From contig JALQYS010000512.1 in the NCBI GenBank assembly GCA_023254015.1, positions 1 to 11,544 of the forward strand: a DNA stretch of 11,544 nucleotides, given 5' to 3'. Under the pieces are notes generated by a model. It searched no databases. It saw only the letters and a list, made by a program, of their open reading frames with translations, and was not told where the DNA came from. The stretch's first letter is position 1. The number at the start of each line of letters is the position of its first letter. The stretch is from Paracoccaceae bacterium (GTDB taxonomy: Bacteria > Pseudomonadota > Alphaproteobacteria > Rhodobacterales > Rhodobacteraceae). Positions 4,662-11,544 of the stretch are shown in pieces. The translations under genes were made by a program, and so were the position numbers.

Positions 4662-7214
4662 ATGTTCTATCCTTTTCTGGTGGCTGATCCCTTCTCGGGC
4701 CTGCGCTATCGCTTGAACGATGCGCGGCTTTCGGAACTGTCGCTGGCGCCCGTCGCGCTGCCTTGGAACCCTGCGGCGGTGATCCGCGCAACTCCTGATC
4801 CCGTCTGGGCCGACAGTCTTGCCAATGCCCCGTCCGAGACGATCGCGGCGGTGACGGCCGCGCTGGAGGATCTGGTGTTGGCCACCCCCGATCTGCGTCC
4901 ACCATCCTGCGCAGTGCTGCCTGACGGGCGTGCCGCCCGCCACCTGACGGCACTGGTTGCGCTTTGGCAGGCGCAGGGCGATACCCTTCCGGAAGGCCTC
5001 GGTCCGGTGCGGCATGTATTGGAGTTGCCGCACGGCGGATTTCTGGACCCTTTGCCTGTTGTCGAAGGATCGCTCGACCCGCTGGCCCCAGCGGCGATGC
5101 AGGCGCTTCATGCGCGCCTGAAAGACGAATTCGGGTCTGTCGCCGCCATCTCTCCCGGACAGGGGGCCCGCGAAGGCACGCGGTTGCGCGCAGTGCAAGC
5201 CGGTCTCTTGGCACCGGGCGTCATGCAGGGGCATGCCGATGCGACACTGCAGGTGTTCGGCCTGCGCGACCCCGCAGCCTGCGCCGATTTCGCGGCCGCG
5301 CGGGCGCGGGCGCTGATCGCGCAGGGGATCGCGCCACGCGACATCGCGGTTCTGTCCGCCGGTGATCCGCGGCATCTGGCGCGTGCCTTCGCGGGGCAAG
5401 GGGTTCCGCTCTCCGGCCTTCCGGTCGACGCGCCGGAGCGCGATGTCGTCGGTGAAACTGCCTTGCACATCCTGCTGGCCAAACGCCCGCCGACCCCGGC
5501 GATGGTGCTGGCGGGCTTGGCCCACTCTCCGCTCATGCCATGGGCGGCGCAGATCGGTCGCGATCTGGCCGAAACAGTGGTGAAGGGAGATTTCCGGGGG
5601 CAGGTGCTGGACACCTTCCCTGATCACAAGGCCCTGTGGGAGGATCTGCGCGCCACCGGCAGCACGCTGCCCCAGTTGCGTTTCCTTGCAGACCGCATTT
5701 GCGCAAGGCTGGTTGAGGGCGAGGCCGTGCGCGCCCGCATGCCCCTTCCGCCCGGCGAGGGCACGCCCGATTGGGAGGCCATCCTGCGCGGCGTGCAGGT
5801 GCTACCAGCCGCCGGTGCGGAAATGCTACGGACCCTTGAAGGGGTCAGCCTCTGGCCCGCCGGTGAAAGCCCCTGGCGCCCGTGCCGCCACCTGATCGTC
5901 GCGGACTTTACCGAAGGGCTTCATCCCGCCCGGCCCAAGGCAAATCCGCTGTTTCTGGACAGCGAGATCGAGGCGATTGCAGCATCCACCGGACTGCGGC
6001 TGCGGGGCAGAGCGGCCGGCATCGCCCGGTCCCTCGCCCTTTTCCAGGAGCAACTGGGCGCAGCAACCGAGAGCGTCACCTTCCTGGTCCCCTGGCGCGA
6101 TCTGGCGGGGGCGCGTTTGGCACCGTCAGCCGGGCTTTCGCTGGTCGCCCGTGTGGTTTCGGGCCTGAAGGACGCGGCTGACCTGATCGAGGATATCTCG
6201 CAGTTGCCCCCCCAGGACTGGCCGGTGCCCCATCACCTGCCCGCGCCGGTGGCGGCTGCCGCGCCGCTGCCCGAGGCGATTGATTTCGGCGGCAGGTCCC
6301 TTCTGGCCCTGCGGCTGGAAGCGGACGGGCGCATCGTTCCGCAATCGCCCAGCCGGCTTGAAACGCTGGTTGTCAGTCCGCTGGCATGGCTGCTGGGCGA
6401 GCTGGGCGCGGAGCACACCGTCTGGGCGGCGGAAACGCTGGATGTGATGACACGAGGCACGATCGCGCATCACGTCTTTGAACATGCCTTCCCCGAAGAT
6501 GCCCCGCTGCCCGATCCGGCAAACCTGCCAGCAATGGTCGAGGCGCTGTTCGAACAGGCCGTGGCGCGCCACGCCGGGTTTCTGCGCGCCGCCGCGTGGG
6601 AGATGGAGCGCCGCGCCCTGCATCGCGAGATCCTGCGCGCGGCCCTGCTCTGGCGCGACCATCTCGAGACGCTTGGCGCAAGGGTCGTTGGCAACGAAAT
6701 CTGGCTGCGGGGCGAGGCGCATGGCATTCGTCTGCACGGCAAGGCCGATGCCATCCTGGAACTGCCCGATGGTGCCCTTCTGGTCGTGGACCACAAGAAA
6801 AGCGGCACAGCGGGGCGCAGACGGCGGATGGAGGCGGGCTGGGACCTGCAGGCTGGGCTTTACCGCGACATGCTCGCACGTCCCGAACCGCGCGAGGGCG
6901 ACAAGATGCATCGCCTGATCGGCAGGACGGTCGGCATCGCCTATCACCTGATGAACGACGGCGGGCTGCTGACCTCAGGCCTGGCGCTCCCGACTGGCGG
7001 ACCTGCGCGCGACATGGGTGATGCGGTCAACGCGAAGGTGATCGAACACCTGCGCAAACGGCTGGCAGAGGTGGGTGCCGGACGACTTGTGCTGAACACC
7101 ACGGCAGATGAGGCGGCTTTCAAGAAGGAGGGCGGCTTTACACCCTATGCTCTGACGGATGGCTCGCCCATCGTCCGCGCATTTCTGCGCCCGGCCGAGG
7201 AGACGGAAGCATGA
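4662..7214 (+). CDS. AddB-like subunit: inactive-helicase fold with C-terminal PD-(D/E)XK nuclease
   Basis: In AddAB/RexAB complexes the B subunit lacks helicase activity and carries a nuclease that trims one strand of a broken DNA end. This 850-residue protein starts MFYPFLVADPFSG. No Walker A motif is present. The middle (LIVADFTEGLHPAR near 410-425, then FQEQLGAATESVTFLVPWRD) follows the AddB/UvrD-like domain order. The nuclease domain spans about 565-800: SPSRLETLVVSPLAWLL, RGTIAHHVFEH with H603, D696 in KADAILELPDG, D710-H-K712 in VVDHKKSG, and Q730-x3-Y734. These match the RecB-family motifs. AddB normally has Cys-Pro after the SxSxLE motif, one of four iron-sulfur ligands. Here it is Ser572-Pro, and all four cysteines in the protein lie in the N-terminal half, so the cluster is absent. 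ATG 4662 has AGAGG at about 9 bases; GTG 4656 with AAGAGG (4641-4646) is an alternative. It overlaps the helicase gene by ATGA. Confidence 0.85.
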   Translation: MFYPFLVADPFSGLRYRLNDARLSELSLAPVALPWNPAAVIRATPDPVWADSLANAPSETIAAVTAALEDLVLATPDLRPPSCAVLPDGRAARHLTALVALWQAQGDTLPEGLGPVRHVLELPHGGFLDPLPVVEGSLDPLAPAAMQALHARLKDEFGSVAAISPGQGAREGTRLRAVQAGLLAPGVMQGHADATLQVFGLRDPAACADFAAARARALIAQGIAPRDIAVLSAGDPRHLARAFAGQGVPLSGLPVDAPERDVVGETALHILLAKRPPTPAMVLAGLAHSPLMPWAAQIGRDLAETVVKGDFRGQVLDTFPDHKALWEDLRATGSTLPQLRFLADRICARLVEGEAVRARMPLPPGEGTPDWEAILRGVQVLPAAGAEMLRTLEGVSLWPAGESPWRPCRHLIVADFTEGLHPARPKANPLFLDSEIEAIAASTGLRLRGRAAGIARSLALFQEQLGAATESVTFLVPWRDLAGARLAPSAGLSLVARVVSGLKDAADLIEDISQLPPQDWPVPHHLPAPVAAAAPLPEAIDFGGRSLLALRLEADGRIVPQSPSRLETLVVSPLAWLLGELGAEHTVWAAETLDVMTRGTIAHHVFEHAFPEDAPLPDPANLPAMVEALFEQAVARHAGFLRAAAWEMERRALHREILRAALLWRDHLETLGARVVGNEIWLRGEAHGIRLHGKADAILELPDGALLVVDHKKSGTAGRRRRMEAGWDLQAGLYRDMLARPEPREGDKMHRLIGRTVGIAYHLMNDGGLLTSGLALPTGGPARDMGDAVNAKVIEHLRKRLAEVGAGRLVLNTTADEAAFKKEGGFTPYALTDGSPIVRAFLRPAEETEA

Positions 7215-10200
7215 TCAAGGATCACGGGCTGGTCATCGTTCCTGCGGGGGCGGGGGCAGGCAAGACGCATCGCATCAAGGAAACCCTGTCCTATTGGGTG
7301 AAGGAGAAGCTGGTCCGCCCTGAACGCATCCTGGCCGTGACCTTCACCGAGGCCGCGGCGTCGGAGTTGCGCGAACGCATCCGCGCGGGACTTCTTGCCG
7401 ATGGTCTGGTGGCCGAGGCGATGGCGGTCGAACGCGCTTATGTCTCGACCATCCACGGCCTGGGGCTGCGGCTTTTGACAGAACATGCCTTCGCGGCGGG
7501 GGCATCGCCGCAGCCACGGCATCTGAGCGATGCAGAGCGCGACCTTTTGATCCGGCAGGCGCTGGCGCAATCTCGCGCGCTTGATCCAGTAAAGGCCGAT
7601 CCCGAACGCTTCGGCTATCGTCCGAACTACCAGAGCGGGGACACCGTCGAGGATGCCCTGCGTGGCCGGGTCCTCGGCATGATCGACCTGCTGCGCGGGC
7701 TGGGTGATGTCGGGCGCGAGCCCGCCCTTCTGGGCCCGGCCCTCGATCGCCTCGACGCCGTCCATGGCCCGACGATCGCCGACCCCACCACTGCGCGTGC
7801 CGCGCTGCTTGACGCGGTCATGGTCATGCTGGCGGCCTTTCCCAAAGGCGGCATGGACGGAGTTACGGCCAAGGGCCCGCGCGAGACGCTGGAAAAGAAC
7901 CTTGCCCTGTTCCGACGTGTCGCCCGTGATCCGTCCCTGCTGGATCGGGACTGGGCGCTCTGGCAGGGGCTGCGCAGGCTTTTCACTTCTAACCAGAACA
8001 GCAAGACGCCTGCGGGCTATGATGAACTGGCCATGGCCATCATGGCGGCTGCCGATGTCCTGCCCCAGCACCCCGGACCGCTGGCCGATGCAAAGCTGCA
8101 TCTGAGCAGCCTGATCACCTGCGCGCAGGAGGTGATGGCCGCCTACGAGGCCCGCAAGGCGTCGCTCGGCCTGATCGATTTCGCGGACATGATCAGCGGG
8201 GCAGAGCGGCTGTTGCGACGCGATCCGGCCGTGCGTCAGGCGGTGCTGGACGAGATCGACTGCGTGATCATCGACGAATTCCAGGATACCAACCCGGTGC
8301 AGTTCGCCCTTTTGTGGCAACTCGGCCGCGACGCGCCGCGCACCTTGCTGGTGGGGGATGTCAAGCAGTCGATCATGGGTTTCCAGGGAGCCGACCCGCG
8401 CCTTTCCGTCGCCCTTGCCGACGCAAATCCTGCAGCGACCGATCCGCTGGACCGGAACTGGCGGTCCACGCCTGCGGTGATGGAATTCGTCAACGCCCTT
8501 GGCGCGGGTCTTTTCGGCACGCGTTACACGGCGCTGACTCCAACCCGCGACCCGGTCGACGGACCCGCGCTTGACGTGCTGGTGACGACCAAGGGTCGCG
8601 CGGTGCGCAACGGGTCGCGCCCGCCCGAATATGTGGCCGAACGCATCGCCCGCATCCTCGCCGATGGCGAAACGGTGACGGACCGGCGTAGCGGGGTGGT
8701 TCGGGCGGCCCGCCCTTCGGACATCGCGCTTCTGGTCTGTCGCCATGCCACCGCAGGGCGTTATGCCGAGGAATTGCGCGCCCGCGGCGTGCCCGTCCGC
8801 ATCGCAGAAAATGGCTGGGCGCAAAGTGAGGCAGTGCTAGCAGCAAAGGCTGCGCTTTCCTATGCCGCCAATCCCGCCGACGTGCATGCTGCCATTCTGC
8901 TGCGCACAACCGGCCCCACGCCGCTGCCCCTGCAAGAAGCGCTGTCCCTGCAGATGGACGGCCGTCTGTTCGATGATGCGCTGCTGATGCGCCTTGCCGG
9001 CCTGTCGGACCGGATCCTGCGGTTGCCAATGCCCGATGCGCTGCATCTCGTCCTGGATGCTGCTGGCCTGCGGGACTGGGCGGATCGCCTGCCCGATGCG
9101 GCGCAGGCCAGGGCTGACCTGTTGCGACTGGAAGCGGAGGCAGAGGTATTCGCCTCGGCCCACCGCGATCTGCGGGCTGCCTCGGGCTTTCACGGTGATA
9201 CGCCCAAGGTGTTCCTTGGCTGGCTGGAGGCGCAACAGGCCGAGCGCGACTTCGACCGGCGCCCCGATCCATCGGCGGACGTGGCAGAGGCCGTGGAAAT
9301 CGTCACCTGGCACGCGTCCAAGGGGCGGGAGTGGCCGATCACCGTGGTGGCGGAGTTCGACTATCAGATCGAGGAGCGGCCCGGGACGACCTCTGCCCGT
9401 TTCGACGCTTTGGACCAGATCGAGGACATGTCGGCCGTGCTCGCCTCGGCCCGTCTGATCCATACCCCGGGCTTTGCCGCACCCGAGGTGCAACGGCGGT
9501 TCATTGAAGATCGGCGTGCCGACTTCGAGGCGAATGCGCGCAATCTGCTTTATGTTGCGCTGACCCGGGCGCGGGATCGACTTATCCTCGAATGGCCCGC
9601 CTTCCTGAAAGAGCGCGAGGCAGAGTCGCCCGGCGCCTCCTGCCTGTTCCATGTCCTGGAGGACAGCTGCGCCCCGGTGTTGGGGCCGGACAGACTGCGC
9701 GTGGCTGGCGTCGATTGCCCGGCAATCATCCGTGCGATGCCCGATCAGGCTTCATTCACGACCATTTCCGCCCACGTCGGCGGCCCTGTGGCCCGGTTCG
9801 GCGCGGCTACACCCCTGCCGCCGATCCCGCAGACGCCATGGCGGGTGAACCCGTCGCAACTTGTCGCGGAGGGACCCGTTCCACCCTCCCGAGGGATCGA
9901 CCTTGGCGAGCCTTGGCATGCCGGGCCCAGCAATGCGGCTCGCGGCACCGCCCTCCATCTTGCCATTCGGACCTTCCTTACGCGCCCTGATCTCGCCGCC
10001 CGCCTGGCTGCAGCCACAGGGCTCGATGACGACACGCTGGTGCGGATCGCCGACCGTGCGCATCGGCTGAAGGATTGGCTCTGTGCTCAGGGCTATGTCG
10101 AGTTGCGCTGCGAAATCCCGGTTCTGGGAACCACTGCAGAAGGGGCTGAGCTGTCCGGAACCATCGACCTTCTAGCCCTCGGGCCGCAAGGCTGCCTGCT

Positions 10201-10387
10201 GATCGATCACAAGACCGGCGGTCCGGGCGACGGCCTTGGCCCCTACTGGCCGCAGCTGTCTGCCTATGCCGCCCTAGTTCCGGCGTTGTCGGGCGGCGTC
10301 CCACTGAACGGCGTCGGCATCTTCTGGATCGATCACGGGCGGCTGGATCTTGCGCACGATTATGCGCCGGTGTCGCCCGTGGCCTGA
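7211..10387 (+). CDS. AddA/RecB-like UvrD-family helicase-nuclease
   Basis: The motor and second nuclease of the predicted heterodimer; it would unwind DNA ends with ATP. All superfamily 1A helicase motifs are intact in the 1058 residues: Walker A GAGAGKT (13-19), VTFTEAAASEL (43-53), Walker B IIDEFQDTN (D355, E356), GDVKQSI (382-388), RNWRS (415-419), TWHASKGREW (699-708) and YVALTRARDRL (781-791). The C-terminal nuclease has RGTALHLAIRTF (His near 916), D986 in SGTIDLLAL, D999-H-K1001 in LIDHKTGG, and Q1015-x3-Y1019. GAGGAG (7197-7202) stands 8 bases before ATG 7211, and the start overlaps the upstream stop (ATGA), so translation is coupled and the subunits are probably made in equal amounts. 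It is shorter than the ~1150-1230 residues common for AddA. No trxA or other usual addAB neighbour follows, which separates it from the housekeeping locus. Confidence 0.92.
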   Translation: MIKDHGLVIVPAGAGAGKTHRIKETLSYWVKEKLVRPERILAVTFTEAAASELRERIRAGLLADGLVAEAMAVERAYVSTIHGLGLRLLTEHAFAAGASPQPRHLSDAERDLLIRQALAQSRALDPVKADPERFGYRPNYQSGDTVEDALRGRVLGMIDLLRGLGDVGREPALLGPALDRLDAVHGPTIADPTTARAALLDAVMVMLAAFPKGGMDGVTAKGPRETLEKNLALFRRVARDPSLLDRDWALWQGLRRLFTSNQNSKTPAGYDELAMAIMAAADVLPQHPGPLADAKLHLSSLITCAQEVMAAYEARKASLGLIDFADMISGAERLLRRDPAVRQAVLDEIDCVIIDEFQDTNPVQFALLWQLGRDAPRTLLVGDVKQSIMGFQGADPRLSVALADANPAATDPLDRNWRSTPAVMEFVNALGAGLFGTRYTALTPTRDPVDGPALDVLVTTKGRAVRNGSRPPEYVAERIARILADGETVTDRRSGVVRAARPSDIALLVCRHATAGRYAEELRARGVPVRIAENGWAQSEAVLAAKAALSYAANPADVHAAILLRTTGPTPLPLQEALSLQMDGRLFDDALLMRLAGLSDRILRLPMPDALHLVLDAAGLRDWADRLPDAAQARADLLRLEAEAEVFASAHRDLRAASGFHGDTPKVFLGWLEAQQAERDFDRRPDPSADVAEAVEIVTWHASKGREWPITVVAEFDYQIEERPGTTSARFDALDQIEDMSAVLASARLIHTPGFAAPEVQRRFIEDRRADFEANARNLLYVALTRARDRLILEWPAFLKEREAESPGASCLFHVLEDSCAPVLGPDRLRVAGVDCPAIIRAMPDQASFTTISAHVGGPVARFGAATPLPPIPQTPWRVNPSQLVAEGPVPPSRGIDLGEPWHAGPSNAARGTALHLAIRTFLTRPDLAARLAAATGLDDDTLVRIADRAHRLKDWLCAQGYVELRCEIPVLGTTAEGAELSGTIDLLALGPQGCLLIDHKTGGPGDGLGPYWPQLSAYAALVPALSGGVPLNGVGIFWIDHGRLDLAHDYAPVSPVA

Positions 10388-10469
10388 TCACGGACCGTGC
10401 CTGTTTCACACCGCTATCGATCAGCCACGCGCACGATAATAGGCAGGGCAGTATGTGAGGCGGGCCGTT
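10388..10469. other. Short convergent gap without a clear terminator
   Basis: These 82 bases separate the ends of the AddA-like and OGG-fold genes. I see only a tiny palindrome (CACGG-A-CCGTG) just after the AddA-like stop and no stem followed by a T-run on either strand. Termination may be Rho-dependent, or transcripts may overlap. Confidence 0.4.
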
Positions 10470-11228
10470 TCACGCTTGCGCGCACGCGCCCCCTAGGTTC
10501 CCGGAAATGACATATGACCGCCAGCACCCTTGCCTGCGTCCGGCGGAAAAGAGCCTGCGTTCGATTTCATCCTCCTCGCCCGGGCGTCCGACCTCTTCCG
10601 CCAACTTGGAAATGAAGGTGCAGAAGCAATGGTAGACGTCCTCATCGTTCTGGTCCGAAACCCTCTGAGGGTTCCGGTCCCATGCTCCCTTACGCGGTGC
10701 CACTCGCTCGGTTTTGACCAGGCGCCTGCCCAGAAGCAGATTCGCCGATCTTGCCGTCCATTGATCCATGATGAAGCCATCATGTCTCGGTGAACAGAAA
10801 TAGATCAGCTTCGTGAAGTATGCCGGTCCCATGCCGGGCAAGTTGCCAGCTTTCCTGATGGATTGGAACTCGCTATAGGCCTTGATACGATCCAGGTCGC
10901 CAAGCCTCAATTTGCCGACGACATGCTTCCACTCGCCCCAACGCCGTAACACGCGCTTGCCGTTCGAGGGTTGCATCCCGCCCCAGGCGAGGATGCAAGT
11001 CGCGATATTGAGGTCGTCGACATTCGAATCTTGGGCGCGCTTGAATAGTGCATCGCGCGAAAGTCGGGTTTCTGGCAACTGCTGCGCTTGGGCAAGCAGT
11101 GCAGGAGGCAAGACGTGTGCCGCCCACTGGGCAGGGTGCTCGCCAACCCAAATCGGCAATTCCTCCTTCAAGGACGCCCGAAAGACCGCAAGGTGAGGAT
11201 TATCCGGCACGATCATGCAATCATCCAT
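10470..11228 (-). CDS. OGG-fold protein (8-oxoguanine DNA glycosylase-like)
   Basis: Proteins of this fold belong to the HhH-GPD glycosylases, which excise damaged or modified bases such as 8-oxoguanine. In this 252-residue protein the hairpin NLPGMGPAYFTKLIYF (129-144) supplies the candidate catalytic Lys (K140), and GFIMDQWTAR (151-160) the Asp (D155). The pattern PGxGPAYFTKL...MDQW is what I associate with the bacterial OGG-fold family. An N-terminal helical part and a C-terminal RRLFSAGRRQGCWRSYV segment complete the domain. There is no iron-sulfur cysteine set. ATG 11228 lies inside the end of a 29-codon frame (8-base overlap), with only a weak AAGAAAG ahead of it, so translation may depend on coupling to that upstream frame. 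ATG 11216 is an alternative start. It converges on the AddA-like gene with an 82-base gap. True substrates are unknown; repair, or cutting of modified phage bases, are both possible. Confidence 0.75.
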   Translation of the reverse strand: MDDCMIVPDNPHLAVFRASLKEELPIWVGEHPAQWAAHVLPPALLAQAQQLPETRLSRDALFKRAQDSNVDDLNIATCILAWGGMQPSNGKRVLRRWGEWKHVVGKLRLGDLDRIKAYSEFQSIRKAGNLPGMGPAYFTKLIYFCSPRHDGFIMDQWTARSANLLLGRRLVKTERVAPRKGAWDRNPQRVSDQNDEDVYHCFCTFISKLAEEVGRPGEEDEIERRLFSAGRRQGCWRSYVISGNLGGACAQA

Positions 11229-11310
11229 GGGTTTTTCTTTCTTTGGTTTGTAGCTGGTTCAGGACGTTACCGCGATATCCAGTCTGCTTAAGAGGCAGGA
11301 CTTCGGCCAT
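11221..11310 (-). CDS. 29-codon frame coupled to the OGG-fold gene
   Basis: This small frame starts MAEVLPLKQTGYRG and ends QTKERKTHG. It begins with an ATG sharing its A with the TGA of the gene tail upstream (TGATG at 11312 to 11308) and ends in a TGA that lies inside the first codons of the OGG-fold gene. Overlaps at both ends are typical of translationally coupled operon genes. The product would be basic and soluble; I do not recognise it. It may be a real small protein, a leader that sets translation of the glycosylase-like gene, or the remains of a larger gene after a frameshift. Too short for codon statistics to decide. Confidence 0.4.
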   Translation of the reverse strand: MAEVLPLKQTGYRGNVLNQLQTKERKTHG

Positions 11311-11396
11311 CACGTCAAATGTATCACCAGCCCCCGGAGATCAAAGGCATCAGACGGCATGAAGACCTCAAGAAGATCCGCAAGGTCCGGGCCCAT
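11310..11396 (-). CDS. C-terminal end of an unrecognised gene (cut at about 11396)
   Basis: On the minus strand, a frame ending with TGA at 11312-11310 reads PDLADLLEVFMPSDAFDL followed by RGLVIHLT, a helix-then-strand ending that looks like genuine GC-rich bacterial protein. It could begin at ATG 11396, giving only 28 residues and no ribosome site, but more likely it is the tail of a longer gene interrupted where the composition changes near 11397. Upstream of 11396 the same frame gives a His/Gly-rich translation that looks like the shadow of the opposite strand. Its stop overlaps the next start, placing it in one operon with the 29-codon frame and the OGG-fold gene. Confidence 0.4.
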   Translation of the reverse strand: MGPDLADLLEVFMPSDAFDLRGLVIHLT

Positions 11397-11544
11397 GCCA
11401 ATGCCAATGTGGCTGTGAGTGTAGGCGGTGTGGCCAACGTGGCAGTGTTTGCCACAACAGGTGAGTATGTCACTGGTTTACTAAGTGTAAGTGGCAATGT
11501 TACAGGTGGTAATTTACTTACAGGTGGATTAATCAGTTCTACAG
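11397..11544 (+). CDS. Phage tail-fibre-like repeat protein fragment (partial at both ends)
   Basis: From about 11397 the plus strand is open to the window edge and encodes a Gly/Val/Thr/Asn/Ser-rich protein: NVAVSVGGVANVAVFATTG, then YVTGLLSVSGNVTGG, then NLLTGGLISST. Short phrases of the type TG-x-L-x-S-x-GNVTGGN repeat. Such repeats are known from long fibre or structural proteins of tailed phages, above all from aquatic viromes. G+C falls to roughly 40% and codons TTA, CTA, ACA and GTA appear that the rest of the window avoids. The frame formally extends back to ATG 11319, but 11319-11396 reads better on the opposite strand. Either this is a prophage edge or the contig is misjoined here. 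Confidence 0.5.

Noticed and set aside
4626..5627. 333-codon open frame on the minus strand
   Set aside because: Shadow of the AddB-like gene, with an Arg/Gln/His-rich composition typical of antisense GC-rich DNA and no motif.
7145..8824. 559-codon open frame on the minus strand
   Set aside because: It lies wholly opposite the AddA-like gene, whose helicase motifs are unmistakable. Long antisense frames are expected from GC-rich codon bias, and the translation is rich in Arg/Gly/His with no domain.
10388..10469. Bidirectional rho-independent terminator between convergent genes
   Set aside because: Only a 5+5 palindrome without a T-run was found, so this is not supportable as a terminator.
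11048..11362. 104-codon plus-strand frame
   Set aside because: Mostly antisense to the OGG-fold gene, with a Pro/Arg-rich composition and no motif.
11319..11396. Plus-strand start ATG 11319 for the phage-like frame
   Set aside because: No ribosome site is well placed, and this part reads as a better protein on the minus strand with stop-start overlaps to the next frame. The repeat character begins only near 11397.
1..11544. CRISPR array, tRNA, insertion sequence or integrase gene
   Set aside because: No regularly spaced repeats, no cloverleaf with a matching T-arm, and no transposase or recombinase motif was seen on either strand by eye.

Overview
The DNA is GC-rich with heavily GC-biased third codon positions. 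Its protein style (Sir2, WYL regulator, compact AddA/AddB-like pair) suggests an alphaproteobacterium, most likely a Rhodobacterales/Paracoccus-like organism; this is inferred from composition and protein character, not from a marker gene. Two stretches break the composition: an AT-richer nuclease-like gene (2710-3375) and the last ~150 bases.

Layout, left to right. (1) 3-434 is the 3' part of a Sir2 NAD-dependent protein deacylase cut by the window edge. (2) 435-835 is poorly coding and holds one orphan reading frame (568-801) that looks like the tail of a broken gene. (3) 836-1624 is an unrecognised protein with a Rossmann/methyltransferase-like opening and an acidic tract. (4) 1765-2025 and 2047-2700 form a two-gene unit: a small unknown protein and a HEPN protein with an intact R-x4-H motif. 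(5) 2710-3375 on the minus strand is an AT-rich PD-(D/E)XK nuclease-like protein, convergent with the HEPN gene. (6) 3570-4541 is a WYL-domain transcription factor, followed by an AddB-like protein (4662-7214) and an AddA/UvrD-like helicase-nuclease (7211-10387) that overlap by 4 bases. (7) 10470-11228 on the minus strand is an OGG-fold (8-oxoguanine glycosylase-like) protein. A 29-codon frame and the tail of another gene run into it with overlapping stop and start codons. (8) From about 11397 the sequence turns into AT-richer DNA encoding Gly/Thr/Val/Asn-rich repeats like those of tailed-phage fibres.

The central candidate system is the WYL regulator plus AddB-like plus AddA-like operon. It would encode a heterodimeric ATP-driven helicase with two PD-(D/E)XK nuclease sites, placed under a ligand-sensing or nucleic-acid-sensing regulator. 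It differs from a housekeeping addAB locus by its neighbours, its small subunit sizes, and a Ser-Pro in place of the Cys-Pro that anchors the AddB iron-sulfur cluster. The surrounding genes (HEPN RNase-like pair, orphan PD-(D/E)XK protein, OGG-fold protein, unknown MTase-like protein) make the region look like a defence or genome-maintenance island. No anti-phage activity can be proved from sequence alone. The phage-like right end is either a real integration boundary or, at least as likely, a chimeric assembly joint near 11397.
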